Shown here: one piece after another, positions 21,104 to 33,013 of the stretch | How positions within the stretch are numbered: position 1 is the stretch's first letter | How the letters are laid out: each line of letters opens with the position of its first letter | Origin: Dipodascopsis uninucleata var. uninucleata | Taxonomy: Eukaryota > Ascomycota > Lipomycetes > Lipomycetales > Lipomycetaceae | DNA: 64,000 nt | Reading direction: 5' to 3' | NCBI GenBank assembly: GCA_030568195.1 | Contig: JAJLTO010000015.1 | Location: 186,001 to 250,000 of the forward strand | Program-made: the position numbers and the translations under genes | The notes under the pieces: model-generated | The model's input: only the letters and a program-made list of their open reading frames with translations | Database searches by the model: none | Told to the model about the DNA's origin: nothing

Positions 21104-22693
21104 ATGTCTTCAGTGATGCAAAGTACTATGGGTCAATCTCGAGCCTGGTGTGTTGGCCGGAAAGTATGTCGCTATACAGCTAAATTGCTCGAAAGGCAAA
21201 AGCGACTCTCGTCGTCAGCGACTTCACACTCAGTACTCCCATCCCCTCGTTACAACTTAAAGCATTTGGAAGCAAATTCTGATTTATATATAAGATCATG
21301 TAACCTAAGGCGCCTCGAAGGAGTGGCAGCCAAAATTCCAGAGATAATTGAGTGCTATAAGGGAGCAAATAAGCTACGATCATCACTTACGGATATCTAC
21401 ACCCGACGCAAGATTTTGCAGCTTTCTTTTTCGAAAGCAACTACGGATCAGCGGAAGAAACTAATAGTGGATTTGCAGGAAATCAAGAAATATGCTTCAA
21501 ACGTTGAAGAAGAGATTGTTAATTTGGAGACAACAATAGCGAAATTCATGGACTTAGTACCAAACATTCTCCCTGACAACTGTCCAACAAATGAGGAGTT
21601 TGTTGTCAAGTATCTAAATCCCTCTTTCCAGCATGAACCTTCAAGGACGGCTAATTCACTGCTGCCAGATTACAAAGGTGTAGAATCACCCAAGGATCAT
21701 GTAGATATAGGTACAGAATTAGGTCTTATCGATTTAGCCACTGCTTCAAAGGTATCTGGTCATGCTTTCTATTATCTGCTAGGGGATGCTGTGTCTCTCG
21801 AGCTCGCTTTGATTCAATATGCTTTATCTGTTGCAAGGAGATACGGCTTTGTTATGGCAATGCCACCCTCCGTGGTTCGTCGTGAGTTTGCAGAGGCATG
21901 CGGATTTCGTCCTCGGGATACTAATGGCGAACAACAGATTTACAACATCACAATTGCAGACGTGGAAGGCACACAACCAACACAATTAGCAAAGGCGTCT
22001 GAAAGGCTTTGCTTGACCGGTACAGCAGAAATTCCACTAGCAGGCTATGCTAGTGGTGAAATTTTATCATCAGATTTATGTCCACTTAAATTGGTTGGAG
22101 TAAGTAGAAGCTATAGAGCAGAGGCAGGCTCGAGAGGTCGGGATACTCGCGGAATTTACCGTGTACACGAGTTTACTAAGGTGGAACTATTTGCATGGAC
22201 GCCTGAAACAGATATTTCCGAAGAAAGCGAAAGTATTTACTATACAAAGAGTGGTGCTAAAATTCCTACCTCCGTAGAACTTCTAGAAAACCTTCGGGAG
22301 CTACAAGAGGAGATTATTGGTGGATTAGGACTACATGCACGTGTGTTAGATATGCCTGCATCTGATCTTGGGGCGTCAGCTTTTAAAAAATATGATATAG
22401 AAGTATGGATGCCAGGTAGAGGAACCTGGGGTGAAGTAACATCGGCATCAAATTGTACAGACTACCAGTCGCGAAGACTGAATACCAGGGTTAAGATAGA
22501 AAATCAGAATTCCATTGTCTTTGCCCATACACTTAATGGCACTGCAATGGCAGTTCCGAGAGTGATTGTCGCCATTTTAGAAAATTTCTACGATCCGATC
22601 CGCAAGGCCGTAAAAATTCCAAAGGTGTTGAGAAAATTTATGGACGATAAGGAGTGGATTGAAATCGGGAATAACAATTGTAAATTGATTTAA
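21104..22693 (+). CDS. DIA4: Seryl-tRNA synthetase, probably mitochondrial
   Basis: Class II aminoacyl-tRNA synthetase charging tRNA-Ser. I use the ATG at 21104 (MSSVMQSTMG); the open frame can be drawn six bases further, but only to a TTG. This gives 529 aa. The N-terminus is rich in Arg/Lys/Ser and lacks acids, as in a mitochondrial presequence. A coiled-coil tRNA-binding arm follows (about residues 95-155). Motif 2 is YRAEAGSRGRDTRGIYRVHE and motif 3 is LNGTAMAVPRVIVAILEN, the organellar/bacterial-type form rather than the cytosolic one. No introns. The gene converges on the SWIB gene with 155 bp between stops. Confidence 0.93.
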   Translation: MSSVMQSTMGQSRAWCVGRKVCRYTAKLLERQKRLSSSATSHSVLPSPRYNLKHLEANSDLYIRSCNLRRLEGVAAKIPEIIECYKGANKLRSSLTDIYTRRKILQLSFSKATTDQRKKLIVDLQEIKKYASNVEEEIVNLETTIAKFMDLVPNILPDNCPTNEEFVVKYLNPSFQHEPSRTANSLLPDYKGVESPKDHVDIGTELGLIDLATASKVSGHAFYYLLGDAVSLELALIQYALSVARRYGFVMAMPPSVVRREFAEACGFRPRDTNGEQQIYNITIADVEGTQPTQLAKASERLCLTGTAEIPLAGYASGEILSSDLCPLKLVGVSRSYRAEAGSRGRDTRGIYRVHEFTKVELFAWTPETDISEESESIYYTKSGAKIPTSVELLENLRELQEEIIGGLGLHARVLDMPASDLGASAFKKYDIEVWMPGRGTWGEVTSASNCTDYQSRRLNTRVKIENQNSIVFAHTLNGTAMAVPRVIVAILENFYDPIRKAVKIPKVLRKFMDDKEWIEIGNNNCKLI

Positions 22694-22848
22694 ACTAAAT
22701 ACTTGTATCGTACATATCAATAAACTATATATTATACAAATGTCACTAAAATTATGAGCTGACAAATAGATTAAAACGCAGGGCTACGTTCGTTGAGCTG
22801 ATAATCGAAATTGTTCGGTTATCTGCTTAAATCTGAAGGATAGGCTGA

Positions 22849-24320
22849 CTATCTTTTATTCAAAAGTAAGAAAATGCTTTCCTTCAAATCCTCAGACATA
22901 TAGAAGCCGGCACGCCTGACTTCCTCACTCTGTAGCTCACGATCACCAAGAACGACCTCTAGATCACGAGCTTGGCTGGCAATCCATTTGTTGATAAAGT
23001 TTGCAGGATCGTGCGACATCTGAGTAAAGAAATCTCGTCGCAATTTCGATGTTGATAGTTCCTGAATTGTAAGACCAATATGGTCATCAACAGAATTAAT
23101 CTCATCCTGGTTATTATACCAATTTACCAGAACATCCTCTAACTGTTTTTTCTGTGGGCTGTCGACGTCAACTTCTATATCATATACAAACTCAGCATGA
23201 CTTTGCTCTTTATCTACTCGAATAGTATATTCAATGACAATTGGATCAAGCGAGAGTAAATGAGGTCCAAGTTGGTCAATCATTTGAGAAAATGGAATTT
23301 TTTCCTGTCCATTAAATAGCTCTTTGAGTTTATCGTCACAATTTATAATTCTTTTGTCATCGGAGTCCTGTAAGTTATTCAGTTTAATGTAGTACCACAA
23401 TCCCACAACTGCTCCCTGTCTAGATTCCTCCTTTTGGTCACCCAAAACACTAGATAGAGCTGGAGAAAGCTTGTATCGCTCTGGACTTGTTGCTAAATAG
23501 AATGAAACCTTAGTACTGACATCAGTATCACCTTTGCGCTTTACTTCCAATACATCTAGAACAGGTTGCTGATTCCAAACGATGACATTCCCGTCAGGGT
23601 AGAGCTCCTTTGGTCTGTCGAGCTCCACGGTGATACTGTGGAAGAATGAAGTCAGTTTTCTATATGATGGACTGTCTTGTGGAGTATCGTCATCTAAAAG
23701 TTTGCCCTCTATTCGTAAGATCCAAGATGGTATCGTGCCAATGTCAAAATCGAACGCATTTTGATCAATTCTGTCAACTGTTTGCCATGGTTGATCCACG
23801 GCAGTATTCGATACATAAATTCGCAATTTCTTGCGCTCCTATAGTAAAGACACAAGAAAATCAGCAGCTGCTTAAGGCATTCAAAAAATACTCTAATAAT
23901 TAATATTATAATATATATAATATTATCTTATTTGATGCCTCCAAAAGATATAGTCCGACTTACCTGTGCTCCTCTGGCCAATGTATCTTCGACGTCAAAT
24001 TTTTTACGACTTATCGTAGCATCTAATGTTTGTTCCATGTCTCTTAAATCCTTATATAATTTTGCCTCTGGAAACAAAACTTCGATCTTGGGAGGAATAT
24101 TCCTTTCGATGGGTCGTCTCACATATCGCTTGTCCATATGAGCCTGAGCTTGCGCTTGAGCCTGCTGTTGCTGATGCGCTTGAGCCTGAGCTTGAGCCTG
24201 AGCTTGGGCAGCAGCTGCTTGTGCTGCTTTTTGATGCTTTCGCTGACTCCTTCCACTGCCTCCCCTCATCGACATTGTCATCTGTTGCGGAGGAGGAGCA
24301 GGTCGATAGCTATTCATCAT
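22849..24320 (-). CDS. SWIB-domain chromatin-remodelling subunit (SMARCD/Snf12/Rsc6 type)
   Basis: Exons complement(22849..23838, 23964..24320) give 448 aa. The first exon (ATG at 24320, MMNSYRPAPPPQQ) has Met/Gly and Ala-Gln low-complexity runs, then IPPKIEVLFPEAKLYKDL, a conserved SMARCD segment. The GTAAGT donor joins in frame to ERKKLRIYVSNTAVDQPW, matching the RKLRI-SNT motif of the family. The SWIB/MDM2 fold spans RYKLSPALSSVLG through MIDQLGPHL in exon 2. A C-terminal helical part follows (DFFTQMSHDPANFINKW). It is a core subunit of SWI/SNF or RSC nucleosome remodellers. Which complex cannot be told from the sequence. It is divergent from RPN6. Confidence 0.94.
24141..24230 (-). repeat. 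Ala-Gln low-complexity coding repeat
   Basis: Alternating Ala/Gln codons in the first exon of the SWIB gene produce repeated AQ dipeptides interrupted by His-Gln. Probably a disordered linker prone to length change. Confidence 0.85.
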
Positions 24321-24832
24321 TGTGACTATATATTTTCGTTTAAAGCTTGAATTTCTGTTGATAAAAAAGGAAGCTGATATCGACAAACTGTGATGAAATC
24401 CCGAACTACTTCTACGGCAGCACAACTATTAAATATCTTTATTTTGATAATTGTCAAATAATGACGCTGTCAATTTATTTCTAGCGATGCGTTTGAGCTG
24501 ATCTAGTCAAAAGAGTATGCTGTTTCTATACAGAATTAATTAGACTAGTGAGAACACAACCTCTAATAAAATCCGTATATTTCAGAACGCTAAAGTATAA
24601 TATAGCACTAATAATTTTTTGCCCTAAATGTCACATATTATAAGAGTGTTTCCTTAGCTACGCGAAGAATCAAAAGAACCAAGAAGAACATAGATCTTGG
24701 ATTGAGCATATATCATCAAAGGACAGAAAGATTCCAGCGATACAGTATTGAAATTATCAACGAGAATCATTCTGATCACTAAAGTGCAATTTCTTTGATA
24801 TTATAAGAAAATAGGATCCATTCTCTTGCGAT
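24321..24832. promoter_or_regulatory. Shared divergent promoter region, SWIB gene / RPN6
   Basis: 512 bp between the two start codons, AT-rich. I searched by eye for the yeast proteasome element GGTGGCAAA and did not see it. No clear TATA box was chosen. Confidence 0.5.
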
Positions 24833-26522
24833 ATGTCTCTGTTGGAAGAAGCAAAGGCGGCAGCGAAGAAGGACAACTTGGCTGAAGCCGAGCACCTCTA
24901 TCGGGAGATCCTGTCCACCAAGGCTGGTTCTAATGAAAAGCTTATCGCACAACAGGAAACTGCTTTATATGAGCTTGGCGAATTATACAGGAGTCACCAG
25001 TAAGTAATCTATTCCTCAAATCTGTGATATCAAGAGTATTTCAGATCAGATTTGAGAGGCGGAGAAGATAGCCTACAACGGAATAATTTAGAGGCATATC
25101 GAAGTGATTTATTATTTGAGAATCGATCTATTGACTCATTTCGTATATTGATAGAAAAATAAAGGAGCTTGAATCCTTGATCCAGATGTCGCGAACGATT
25201 ATGTCTGGACTTGCGAAGTCTAAAGTTGCAAAAATAAGTAAGGAATGAGAGGGCATCATAAGATGCATTCTATGATGAGCGATATTTGTCTGTGATACTT
25301 ACATAGCGATCTTTCATCTAGTACGTACTCTGATTGATATGTTTTCAACTCTTCCTGGAACAATTGACACGCAGATTGCTGTTACGAAGGATTGTATTGC
25401 GTGGGCAGTTTCAGAGCGTCGTAATTTTCTCAGACAGAGCTTGGAGACACGTCTTGTGTCTCTCTACATTGAACGAGGTGCTTACTTTGATGCATTAAGT
25501 CTTATCAACTCACTTTTAAAGGAGCTTAAGAGGTTGGATGATAAAATGGTTCTGGTTGAAGTCCAGTTATTTGAAAGTAGAGTTTATCATGCATTACGAA
25601 ATATTCCAAAGAGTAGAGCAGCTTTGACTAGTGCGAGGACAAGTGCAAATGCTATTTACTGGTAAGTCTAAAAATGATTAATCTTATTAAATTGGATTAT
25701 TCTTCCACTATTGTATTCTTCTAACTATTCGAATATAGCCCTACCTTGATGCAGGCAAGCTTAGATATGCAGAGTGGCATTCTACATGCTGAAGACAAAG
25801 ATTACAAGACTGCGTAAGTTTCTTCAGCTTTACTATTGTATTTCATTAAGAGCTATTACTGATTGCTTAGATTTTCATATTTTGTTGAGGCTCTGGACGG
25901 ATACTCTAGCCAAGAGGATCCGAAAGCGGTTTCCGTTTTGAAGTATATGCTTTTGTGTAAGATTATGCTTAATCTTACCGACGACATACATGGTGAGTTA
26001 CGGAAGTTGATTGAGTAGTATCTTCATTCTTCAAATTTACTGACAATTTTAAATATAGCTATCTTGACTGGTAAGATGGCCCAGAAATATGCAGGCCGTG
26101 ATATAGAAGCCATGAAGGCGGTTGCATCAGCTCATTCAAATCGCAGTTTAAAGGAATTTGAGCAAGCACTGGAGACTTACAAGACCGAATTATCCTCAGA
26201 TCAAATAATTAGATCGCATTTCTCTGCTCTCTATGATACATTGCTGGAACAGAATCTTGTAAGGATTATTGAGCCATTTTCTTGTGTGGAGATAGCTCAT
26301 GTTGCAAACATTGTTGGTCTTGATACTCGTCAGGTCGAGGGAAAGCTCAGTCAGATGATTTTGGACAAAGTGTTCTATGGTGTCTTGGATCAAGGCAATG
26401 GATGGCTCCTTGTGTATGACGAACCTAGAAGTGATGCTACCTATGAAGCCGCTTTAGAGACCATTCGCCATATGACAACTGTTGTTGACCTCCTTTATGA
26501 GAAGGCCTCAAAACTGAATTAG
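24833..26522 (+). CDS. RPN6: 26S proteasome regulatory lid subunit Rpn6 (PSMD11)
   Basis: Six exons (24833..24999, 25155..25237, 25322..25661, 25739..25813, 25871..25992, 26059..26522) join in frame to 416 aa, close to human PSMD11 (422). It clamps the lid to the 20S core and base in ubiquitin-dependent proteolysis. Exon 1 reads MSLLEEAKAAAKKDNLAEAE. TPR-like helices follow, then the conserved FLRQSLETRLVSLYIERGAY and KSRAALTSARTSANAIYC. The C-terminal PCI domain contains LLEQNLVRIIEPFSCVEIAH and LSQMILDKVFYGVLDQGNGW. All donors are GTAAGT-like or GTGAGT, and introns are 57-155 nt. Only exons 3 and 6 show up as long open frames. Confidence 0.95.
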
Positions 26523-27097
26523 CGGTTGATTTTGGATGATATATTATGGAAGACGACGTATTGCCGTCGTTCTCGTTCAATTACTCATTTACTCGTTCTC
26601 TCTGTCTATATTTATATCTCTGTATATAGTTAGATGTATGGATAGAACTATCTAATTTATGTTTAAGCTGTTAACGCTTCGTGCTATTTTTCATTTACTT
26701 TATTCCCATATATCATAAATAACCTAATCCATGTACTGCAAAATCTTATTTATGGTCCTGGTCTCCATAGTGAAGTCTTATCCAAGGCCAGTACTTCCAT
26801 AGTATGACATCTAACATAAATCACCAAAACATTATATACATTACGAAATTCTGACCAAAATTTAAGCACAATAGTAACTTCAACACTAATTACCCGCAAT
26901 AGAAAACTTTTAACTACATTAGTGTGCAAGTCTACAATATAAAATAAAAATATTTCATTTATGTGAGTATATTAAATCAAATTTGTTAATTATCATGAAA
27001 AAGGATTCATATTATTCCAATATCAACTGTATTTCCATCACGATTCAATCCAAGACAATGTATTTGCATATTATCAGTTCACTATATTATCAAATAT
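26523..27097. other. Convergent 3' spacer, RPN6 / CIT1
   Basis: AT-rich, holds the two 3' UTRs. Nothing else seen. Confidence 0.6.
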
Positions 27098-28724
27098 TTA
27101 GAACTTGTATCCAACAAGCTTGGCGTAAGCCTCGGTTGAGAATGACTTTGGACGCTCAATTGGCATACCCATGGCACGGTCAATGATGTACTGAGGAAGG
27201 ACACCAAGAGCACGGGAAACACCGAAGAGAACAGTGTAATAAGACTCCTCAGTAAGACCATAGTACTGGAGGAGAACACCAGAGTGAGAATCGACATTGG
27301 GCCATGGGTTCTTGGTCTTTCCATGCTTGGTAAGAACCTTTGGAGCAACCTCGTAGATCTGGCTAACGAGCTTGAAGAGATCGTAGTCTGGCAAGTGCTT
27401 AAGAGCAAACTCACGCTGAGCCATGTATCGAGGATCAGTCTTACGAAGAACGGCATGGCCATAACCAGGAACGACACGACCAGCGTTAAGGGTGTCCCAG
27501 AGATACTTCTCGATCTGCTCGTTGGTAACGTTGGATCCAATCTTCTTCTTCATCTCCATGATCCACTCAAGAACCTCCTGGTTAGCACGTCCATGGAGAG
27601 GACCAGCAAGACCGTTCATACCAGCAGCAAGAGAAAGATATGGGGAAGAAAGAGCAGATCCAACCAAGTGAGTAGTATGGGCAGAGACATTACCACCCTC
27701 ATGATCGGAGTGAATGGTCAAGTACAAACGCATAAGTTCAACAAATTCATTGTTGTCACCATAGCCAAGGAGCTTGGCCAAATTGTAGGAGTAATCCTTG
27801 TCCATCTCGATATCAGCAACCTTTCCATCCTTGAAGACGTTACGGTAAATACGAGCAGCAATTGGAGGAAGCTTGGCAATCAAGTCAAGGGAATCCTCAT
27901 AGGCATAGAGCCAAAGATCACGCTTGTTGACACCCTTCTCGTAAGCCTTAGTGAAAGCTGACTCAGACTCAAGAGCAGTGATAGCAATGGAAAACTGAGC
28001 CATTGGATGAAGGGTAGCTGGGGATCTGTCAATAAGATCAATTACGTGCTTTGGAAGCTCGGAACGAGCGGCAAGCTCAGCAGAAAGAGCCTTAATCTGA
28101 CCCTCAGTTGGAACTTCACCGGTCAATAAAAGCCAGAAAAGAGCTTCTGGAAGTGGCTGCTCACCACCCTTAACCTTGGGAAGAATAGCTTGGACTTCAG
28201 GAATAGTCTTGCCACGGAAACGGATACCCTCCTCAGGATCGAGAACGGAACCCTCCCAGACGAGACCCTTAATGCCACGCATACCACCATAAGCTTGGTC
28301 AAGAGTAACCTCACCAATAACCTAAAAACGAAAAAAGCCATTAGAATTGATATAGATTACTTTAAGACGTAAATTTAAGGCAAAATCAAGCAATTGCGTG
28401 GTTAACCAACTGAAGTACGTCGCATCAATATGAAAACTTACTGTAGATCCCTTCTCCTTTCTCAGCTTCTTGATCTTCTCACCCTCAGCTGGGAAAAGCT
28501 CAATCAAACGCTCCTTCAAGGTCTATATTAATGAAAGTGGTTAATGTTAGCAACAAATGGCCAATTGCCAAAAACGAGAAATAAAACAACTAGTAAAAGG
28601 ATGTAAAACATACTGGCTCCTTAGCGGTGGAGTAAGCACGGAAAGCTGCGGCGCGGAGAAAAGAGCCTGATGGGCGCTGAGCAGCGCGAACGAAAGAGGA
28701 AGCAAGTCGCGATGGAACTGGCAT
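27098..28724 (-). CDS. CIT1: Citrate synthase, mitochondrial
   Basis: Exons complement(27098..28321, 28442..28522, 28614..28724) give 471 aa. It condenses acetyl-CoA and oxaloacetate in the TCA cycle. Exon 1 ([18 protein letters not shown] through [10 protein letters not shown]) is a textbook Arg/Ser/Ala matrix presequence with a likely cut near RAYS. Exon 2 starts [20 protein letters not shown] and exon 3 [20 protein letters not shown]. Catalytic groups are the His in LHGRANQEV, the His in [13 protein letters not shown] and the Asp in PNVDSHSG. There is no C-terminal peroxisomal tripeptide (ends VGYKF), so it is the mitochondrial rather than the glyoxylate-cycle isoform. Codon usage looks biased, as for a highly expressed gene. 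Confidence 0.97.
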
Positions 28725-30064
28725 TTTTGCTTCTTTCACTGACTGTCTTTATTCAATTAAAAATACAAAGAAGTGCTCAGAAGTTATCGAACCGAAAAGG
28801 TACAAAGAACTGAGAGAATCAATTAAAATATACAGAGAGATGACACAAGGAGACACACAACTGATATTTGTTAATCAGCTACGTATATATATCTTCGAGT
28901 GATTGTGTTGCTTTCTAGAGGAGATTTATAATCTGCAGCAGAAAGACGGAAGAAAGTTGAATGTATATAATGTTTGTAAAAAATTGAAGTGAAAATAAAT
29001 TGGAAAGGAAGTAGAAAGAAAGAAGGATATCAACGAATCCTTATTACCGTAGAAAAGCCTGAGTCCTTCGTCAATTTGGAGTTGGAAATACCGGAGAAAG
29101 GCATGCCGGGTAACCATCAAATGAGCCCGCCGTCTGGCGAGAGACCAATCACAGCGCATATCTACTGGCTGGCGAACGTTATAGTCCGACGACATCCATA
29201 GGTAAACCGTCTCTGGGCGAGCCGCGTGCGCACCGGGTAAGGCGCTTTGATTGGCCCGCACGGCAATTGGCGGAATCAGCACGTGATAATCGAAGAATCT
29301 CCGTGTATGCTCCCGAGCGTGCCCCAGATTTTTGTATTAGTTACATAAACCATCTCATAACGGCTTAGTCAGAACTTTGTGCTGTCTTACGTCTTTTGTC
29401 TCGGTCTTGGAGATTATTATCAATATTATTATTGCTTACTACTTTTAAATTCCATTCTACTGAGGCCTCAGAGCTGCGGAACTTAAGGGAGGGGAAGAGG
29501 AGGGGAAATCTGAACGATTTACTGGCTGGCTGGTAATTTGGAGTGGGCCAGCCGGAGCTTCGCTGACCACTTCTTCCTTAATGACGCTGCACTCAACAGG
29601 GTAACTTGCTCCGCTCACTAGCGCCAGCCACAAACGGATACTGGGCAAGGGTCATGCTTTTGCCAGGCCAGTGCTTGGGCCGCACAGGCACAGCAAGTGG
29701 GATGCTGGTCGTAAGGTTAGAGCAATTGGGAAATGGATATTAACAATTACATAAGATGGCTGTCAGCTGCGGATATCCTGCGAGTGGATGCCCCGGAAAA
29801 GCCAAGCTGAGCGCGACAGCTGCGAAGATTCAGCGGCTAGGACATCTAGAGTCTAGGATGATCAACCCTCGGATAGCGGCAGGAAAGTGAGCAGGCACAC
29901 AGCCAGACTGAATTTGTGTTTCCTTATTTTACACGAGTTACTGTTCGATAGGATACGACTAGTTTAGTAGTAGTCTGATTCTGGCGTTAAACGAAATCAT
30001 CGAGGCGGAAGATACGGTAAATACAAGCGCATGATAGAGCAGTGCAATAGCGGGGAGCCCTATA
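28725..30064. other. Divergent upstream region, CIT1 / acyltransferase
   Basis: About 1.3 kb between the two start codons, noticeably more GC-rich from about 29.1 to 29.9 kb than the coding blocks. No credible ORF. Expected to hold the promoters of both genes; no motif named. Confidence 0.5.
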
Positions 30065-31841
30065 ATGATAGAGAGTAGCGCTACAGCGCTCAATGATGCA
30101 GATGACGTACTCAATGTTAATGGACGCTATAGAAGCAGCACCGTTACCGCAAGTGACAATATATCGAAACGCAGATCCGCTGGTAAGAAAGACGTACATA
30201 CTCATTAGTACATTTTATCCTGAGTAGAGAAAGCAAATAGATATTTGTATACGCTCCTACGCTATGTTTGCCATCATAACTGTGCTACTGTTTGTAATTG
30301 TTTAGTGCGCCTGGCTAGGATCTATTCCAGTGTCATGAAGCTACAAGTGCGTTCCAGTGGCTGAAAAGATATCCGAGCATTTGAATCAGCATAGCCTGAG
30401 ACACAACCTCACGGCCGTTTGCATTTGTCAATTGGCCGGACACAGCGATGGCTACTGGTGATCGGGCTGGCGGACATAAGTTTGTTATGAAATTTGCTAG
30501 GTAGCACCTACTCAGCGAAATGCGCTTAATTACTAAGAAAATGCCTGGTATGTTTTAGGTCTACTAGAGGCGTATTTCATCGCTCGCGGAAGTCTGGACC
30601 TATATCGATGCGTCGTCGTGTGGGCAGCATGTATACACGCTATTCCTAGGGTCAAAATATATGATGCCCTGAACTGTGTCGTTTTAGCTAATCCCGAACT
30701 AAGGACCGTTGTCCTTGACTCAGAAGAACCCGCTCCCCAACTTGGACTGCTCAGAGAAATTCCCATTAATGAGTCGGTCGTTGAGTTCAGGAGGACTGAT
30801 GACGAGCAGTCGGTCCTTGACTTCCAGAAACTACTTCCCGAGCTGCATGCGACTAAGTTCTATTACGACAGTGGGCATCCGCTCTGGAAGGTGATTGTCT
30901 ATAACGACCGATATGTAGCATTCGTTTACGATCACGGAATTTTAGATGGAATTTCTGGTGCTCTGTTTCTCACTCAGTTTTTTGAAGCTCTCTGCAATGA
31001 CGACAAATTGATCTCGGTGCCGAAAAATGAGTTTAATCCCATTCTCGACGCCATGGTAGAGATTTCTCCAGAAGTTGCTGAGCGACAGTTGAACCAGCAG
31101 AAGGCTGGCGATCGAAATGCCGCTATCTTTGCTCCTTATTCGGTACCTGTCGAATCTGATAACTGGCGGGTAATCACGCTATCGAAAGGAAAGAGTGATA
31201 TTCTTCTACAGCGTTGTCGGGACCACAGTGTCACGTTGACTGCTCTTTTGCATACAGTTCTCCTAGCCTCGGTATCGAAAGTATATCCTGAGACAACTGG
31301 ATTTGACACCATGATTCCTATTAATGCGCGACGATACTGTAGGTTACCAAGTACCTGTGACAGAAGCATGGATGCTGATGCTTTTATGGGCTCGTACATT
31401 TTCCAATACAAGGAAATCGCACCAGCTTTAATCAACGGCAAGTTTTCCTGGGCTGAAGCTCTACGTTTTAATAAAAAGATAAAAGACGCTACCTCTGATC
31501 GTGAAATCCAGGCGTGGTTCCTACATTCGCTGAAAAATCAGTATGGGAACATGCGTGCTAGCATAATGAACATGATGGGCAAACCAAGAATGCATGATAT
31601 CGTTGTGTCGAATTTAGGAGCTCACCGATTTCCCCCGACTGATGCATACTTCTCTGTTACTTCAGCAGGCTTTTCTCAGCCCAATTGCGCTATTATGGCA
31701 CCAATAAAGGCGAACTGTATCAGTGTCCATGATGGACCACTAACTATAGTAGTTGGATTTGCAGATGACATGGTAGGCGTGGGTAAAGGTCATCTCGTTG
31801 TCGATGAGATTGAGAGTATTATAGACTATATTACGAACTGA
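30065..31841 (+). CDS. Alcohol acetyltransferase-like enzyme (ATF/condensation-domain fold)
   Basis: The long frame (in frame from the acceptor at 30559) has the family N-terminus LLEAYFIARGSLDLYRCVVV but no ATG. A 118-nt exon 30065..30182 (MIESSATALN to SKRRSAG) with a GTAAGA donor and the right phase supplies a start, giving 466 aa, the usual size. The catalytic HxxxD is HGILD within FVYDHGILDGISG, coded near 30930-30953. A second conserved block is FDTMIPINARRY, and NLGAHRFPPTDAYF lies near the usual structural motif at the C-terminal side. Such enzymes move acetyl groups from acetyl-CoA to alcohols (or sterols and amines). The substrate is not predictable. The first exon is tentative because its 376-nt intron is the longest in the window; the rest is secure. 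Confidence 0.82.
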
Positions 31842-33013
31842 TCAGCATGAGACTACCACTTCTCATTATAGAATCTTGTATTTCGCATTCTTTGTTCATT
31901 ATGATCTATGTAGTTATATAACAATTTATACGGAGCTATGCTATGGTACGTAACCGTTGTGCATGAAGCATATATTGGCTGGGTTGCACGACTGTATACA
32001 GCTATAGTGGCTACGAAACATCGCGTGCAAGAAATAGTAGGTTGGCTAGTACTCAATTTCAGACTACTTAATGTGGCACGCAACTGTTATTATCAGTTGC
32101 GGCCATACCAAGAAGAAAGCACAGTTCCCCGTCCGATCAACACCAGTTAAGCTTCTTTGGGCCTACTCAGTACTGCGGTGGGAGACCACGCTGGAATCGT
32201 AGGTGCTGCAATTTCTTTTTTATTTTTCTAATCTTTTTAGATAAGTCTCCAGCATAGAAATAATATATTATACTAGTGATTTTAGATACTACTTTCTAAT
32301 TATAGTTTCTCCAGCTCAAATAAGCGAGTATCGTAGTACCTTCATTCTCTAAGACGAAATTTCTCTGCTAACTAAACGTGCACACTACTGGGAATCCTTT
32401 GTCCATAGTTTGAAGAGCATCAACTTTGCGGTAGTGATAATACAAAAGACATTTTGAAACTCCTTTGTTCTTTTGAGTCTAATTACGCTACGTGAAACGA
32501 GGTTAATTTTTTTTTGTGTTCTCGTTGTCTAGGACACCTGAGGCCATCCTATTCCGCGTACAATAGTCCCCATTTCCGGTGGATTAATTCACACTACAGA
32601 CAGGATCACAAAATCCTATCTCGGCGACCAAATTAACGTGATTATTCATACTTCTTATTCTCCCACGTACTCAACACCGTTCTTACTATCCTGCATTTGT
32701 TGGACTACATACAAGCAGTTGTAAGTCTTATAATCTGAAAAAAAAGTAGGACTTGACGCGTCGCATTTATAGAGCAACAGAATTGGACAGGGTAACGGTT
32801 TAAGTAGTTAATAAACCAAGCAGCAGCAAAATTCGTTCCATAAACATTCTGCAGCCTTTCATTCTTTCACCCTGCTTTATTTCCTTTCTTCTTCAGCTAT
32901 ATAAAGAGTACTTTAGGGAGGTCAATACCAACTTATAGCGCATTTAAATAGGTTTTTTTTTCAGTTAATTGAGCATTTGCATTTTTTGTTAAAAATCAAC
33001 AGATACTAGCAAA
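31842..33013. other. Spacer upstream of profilin
   Basis: Both neighbours run on the plus strand. It should hold the acyltransferase 3' UTR and the profilin promoter, with a pyrimidine-rich stretch just before the TATA box at 32898. No gene seen. Confidence 0.55.
32898..32905 (+). promoter_or_regulatory. TATA box of the profilin gene
   Basis: TATATAAA, about 110 bp before the profilin ATG and just after a CT-rich block at about 32860-32897. Position and context fit a strong core promoter. Confidence 0.55.
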
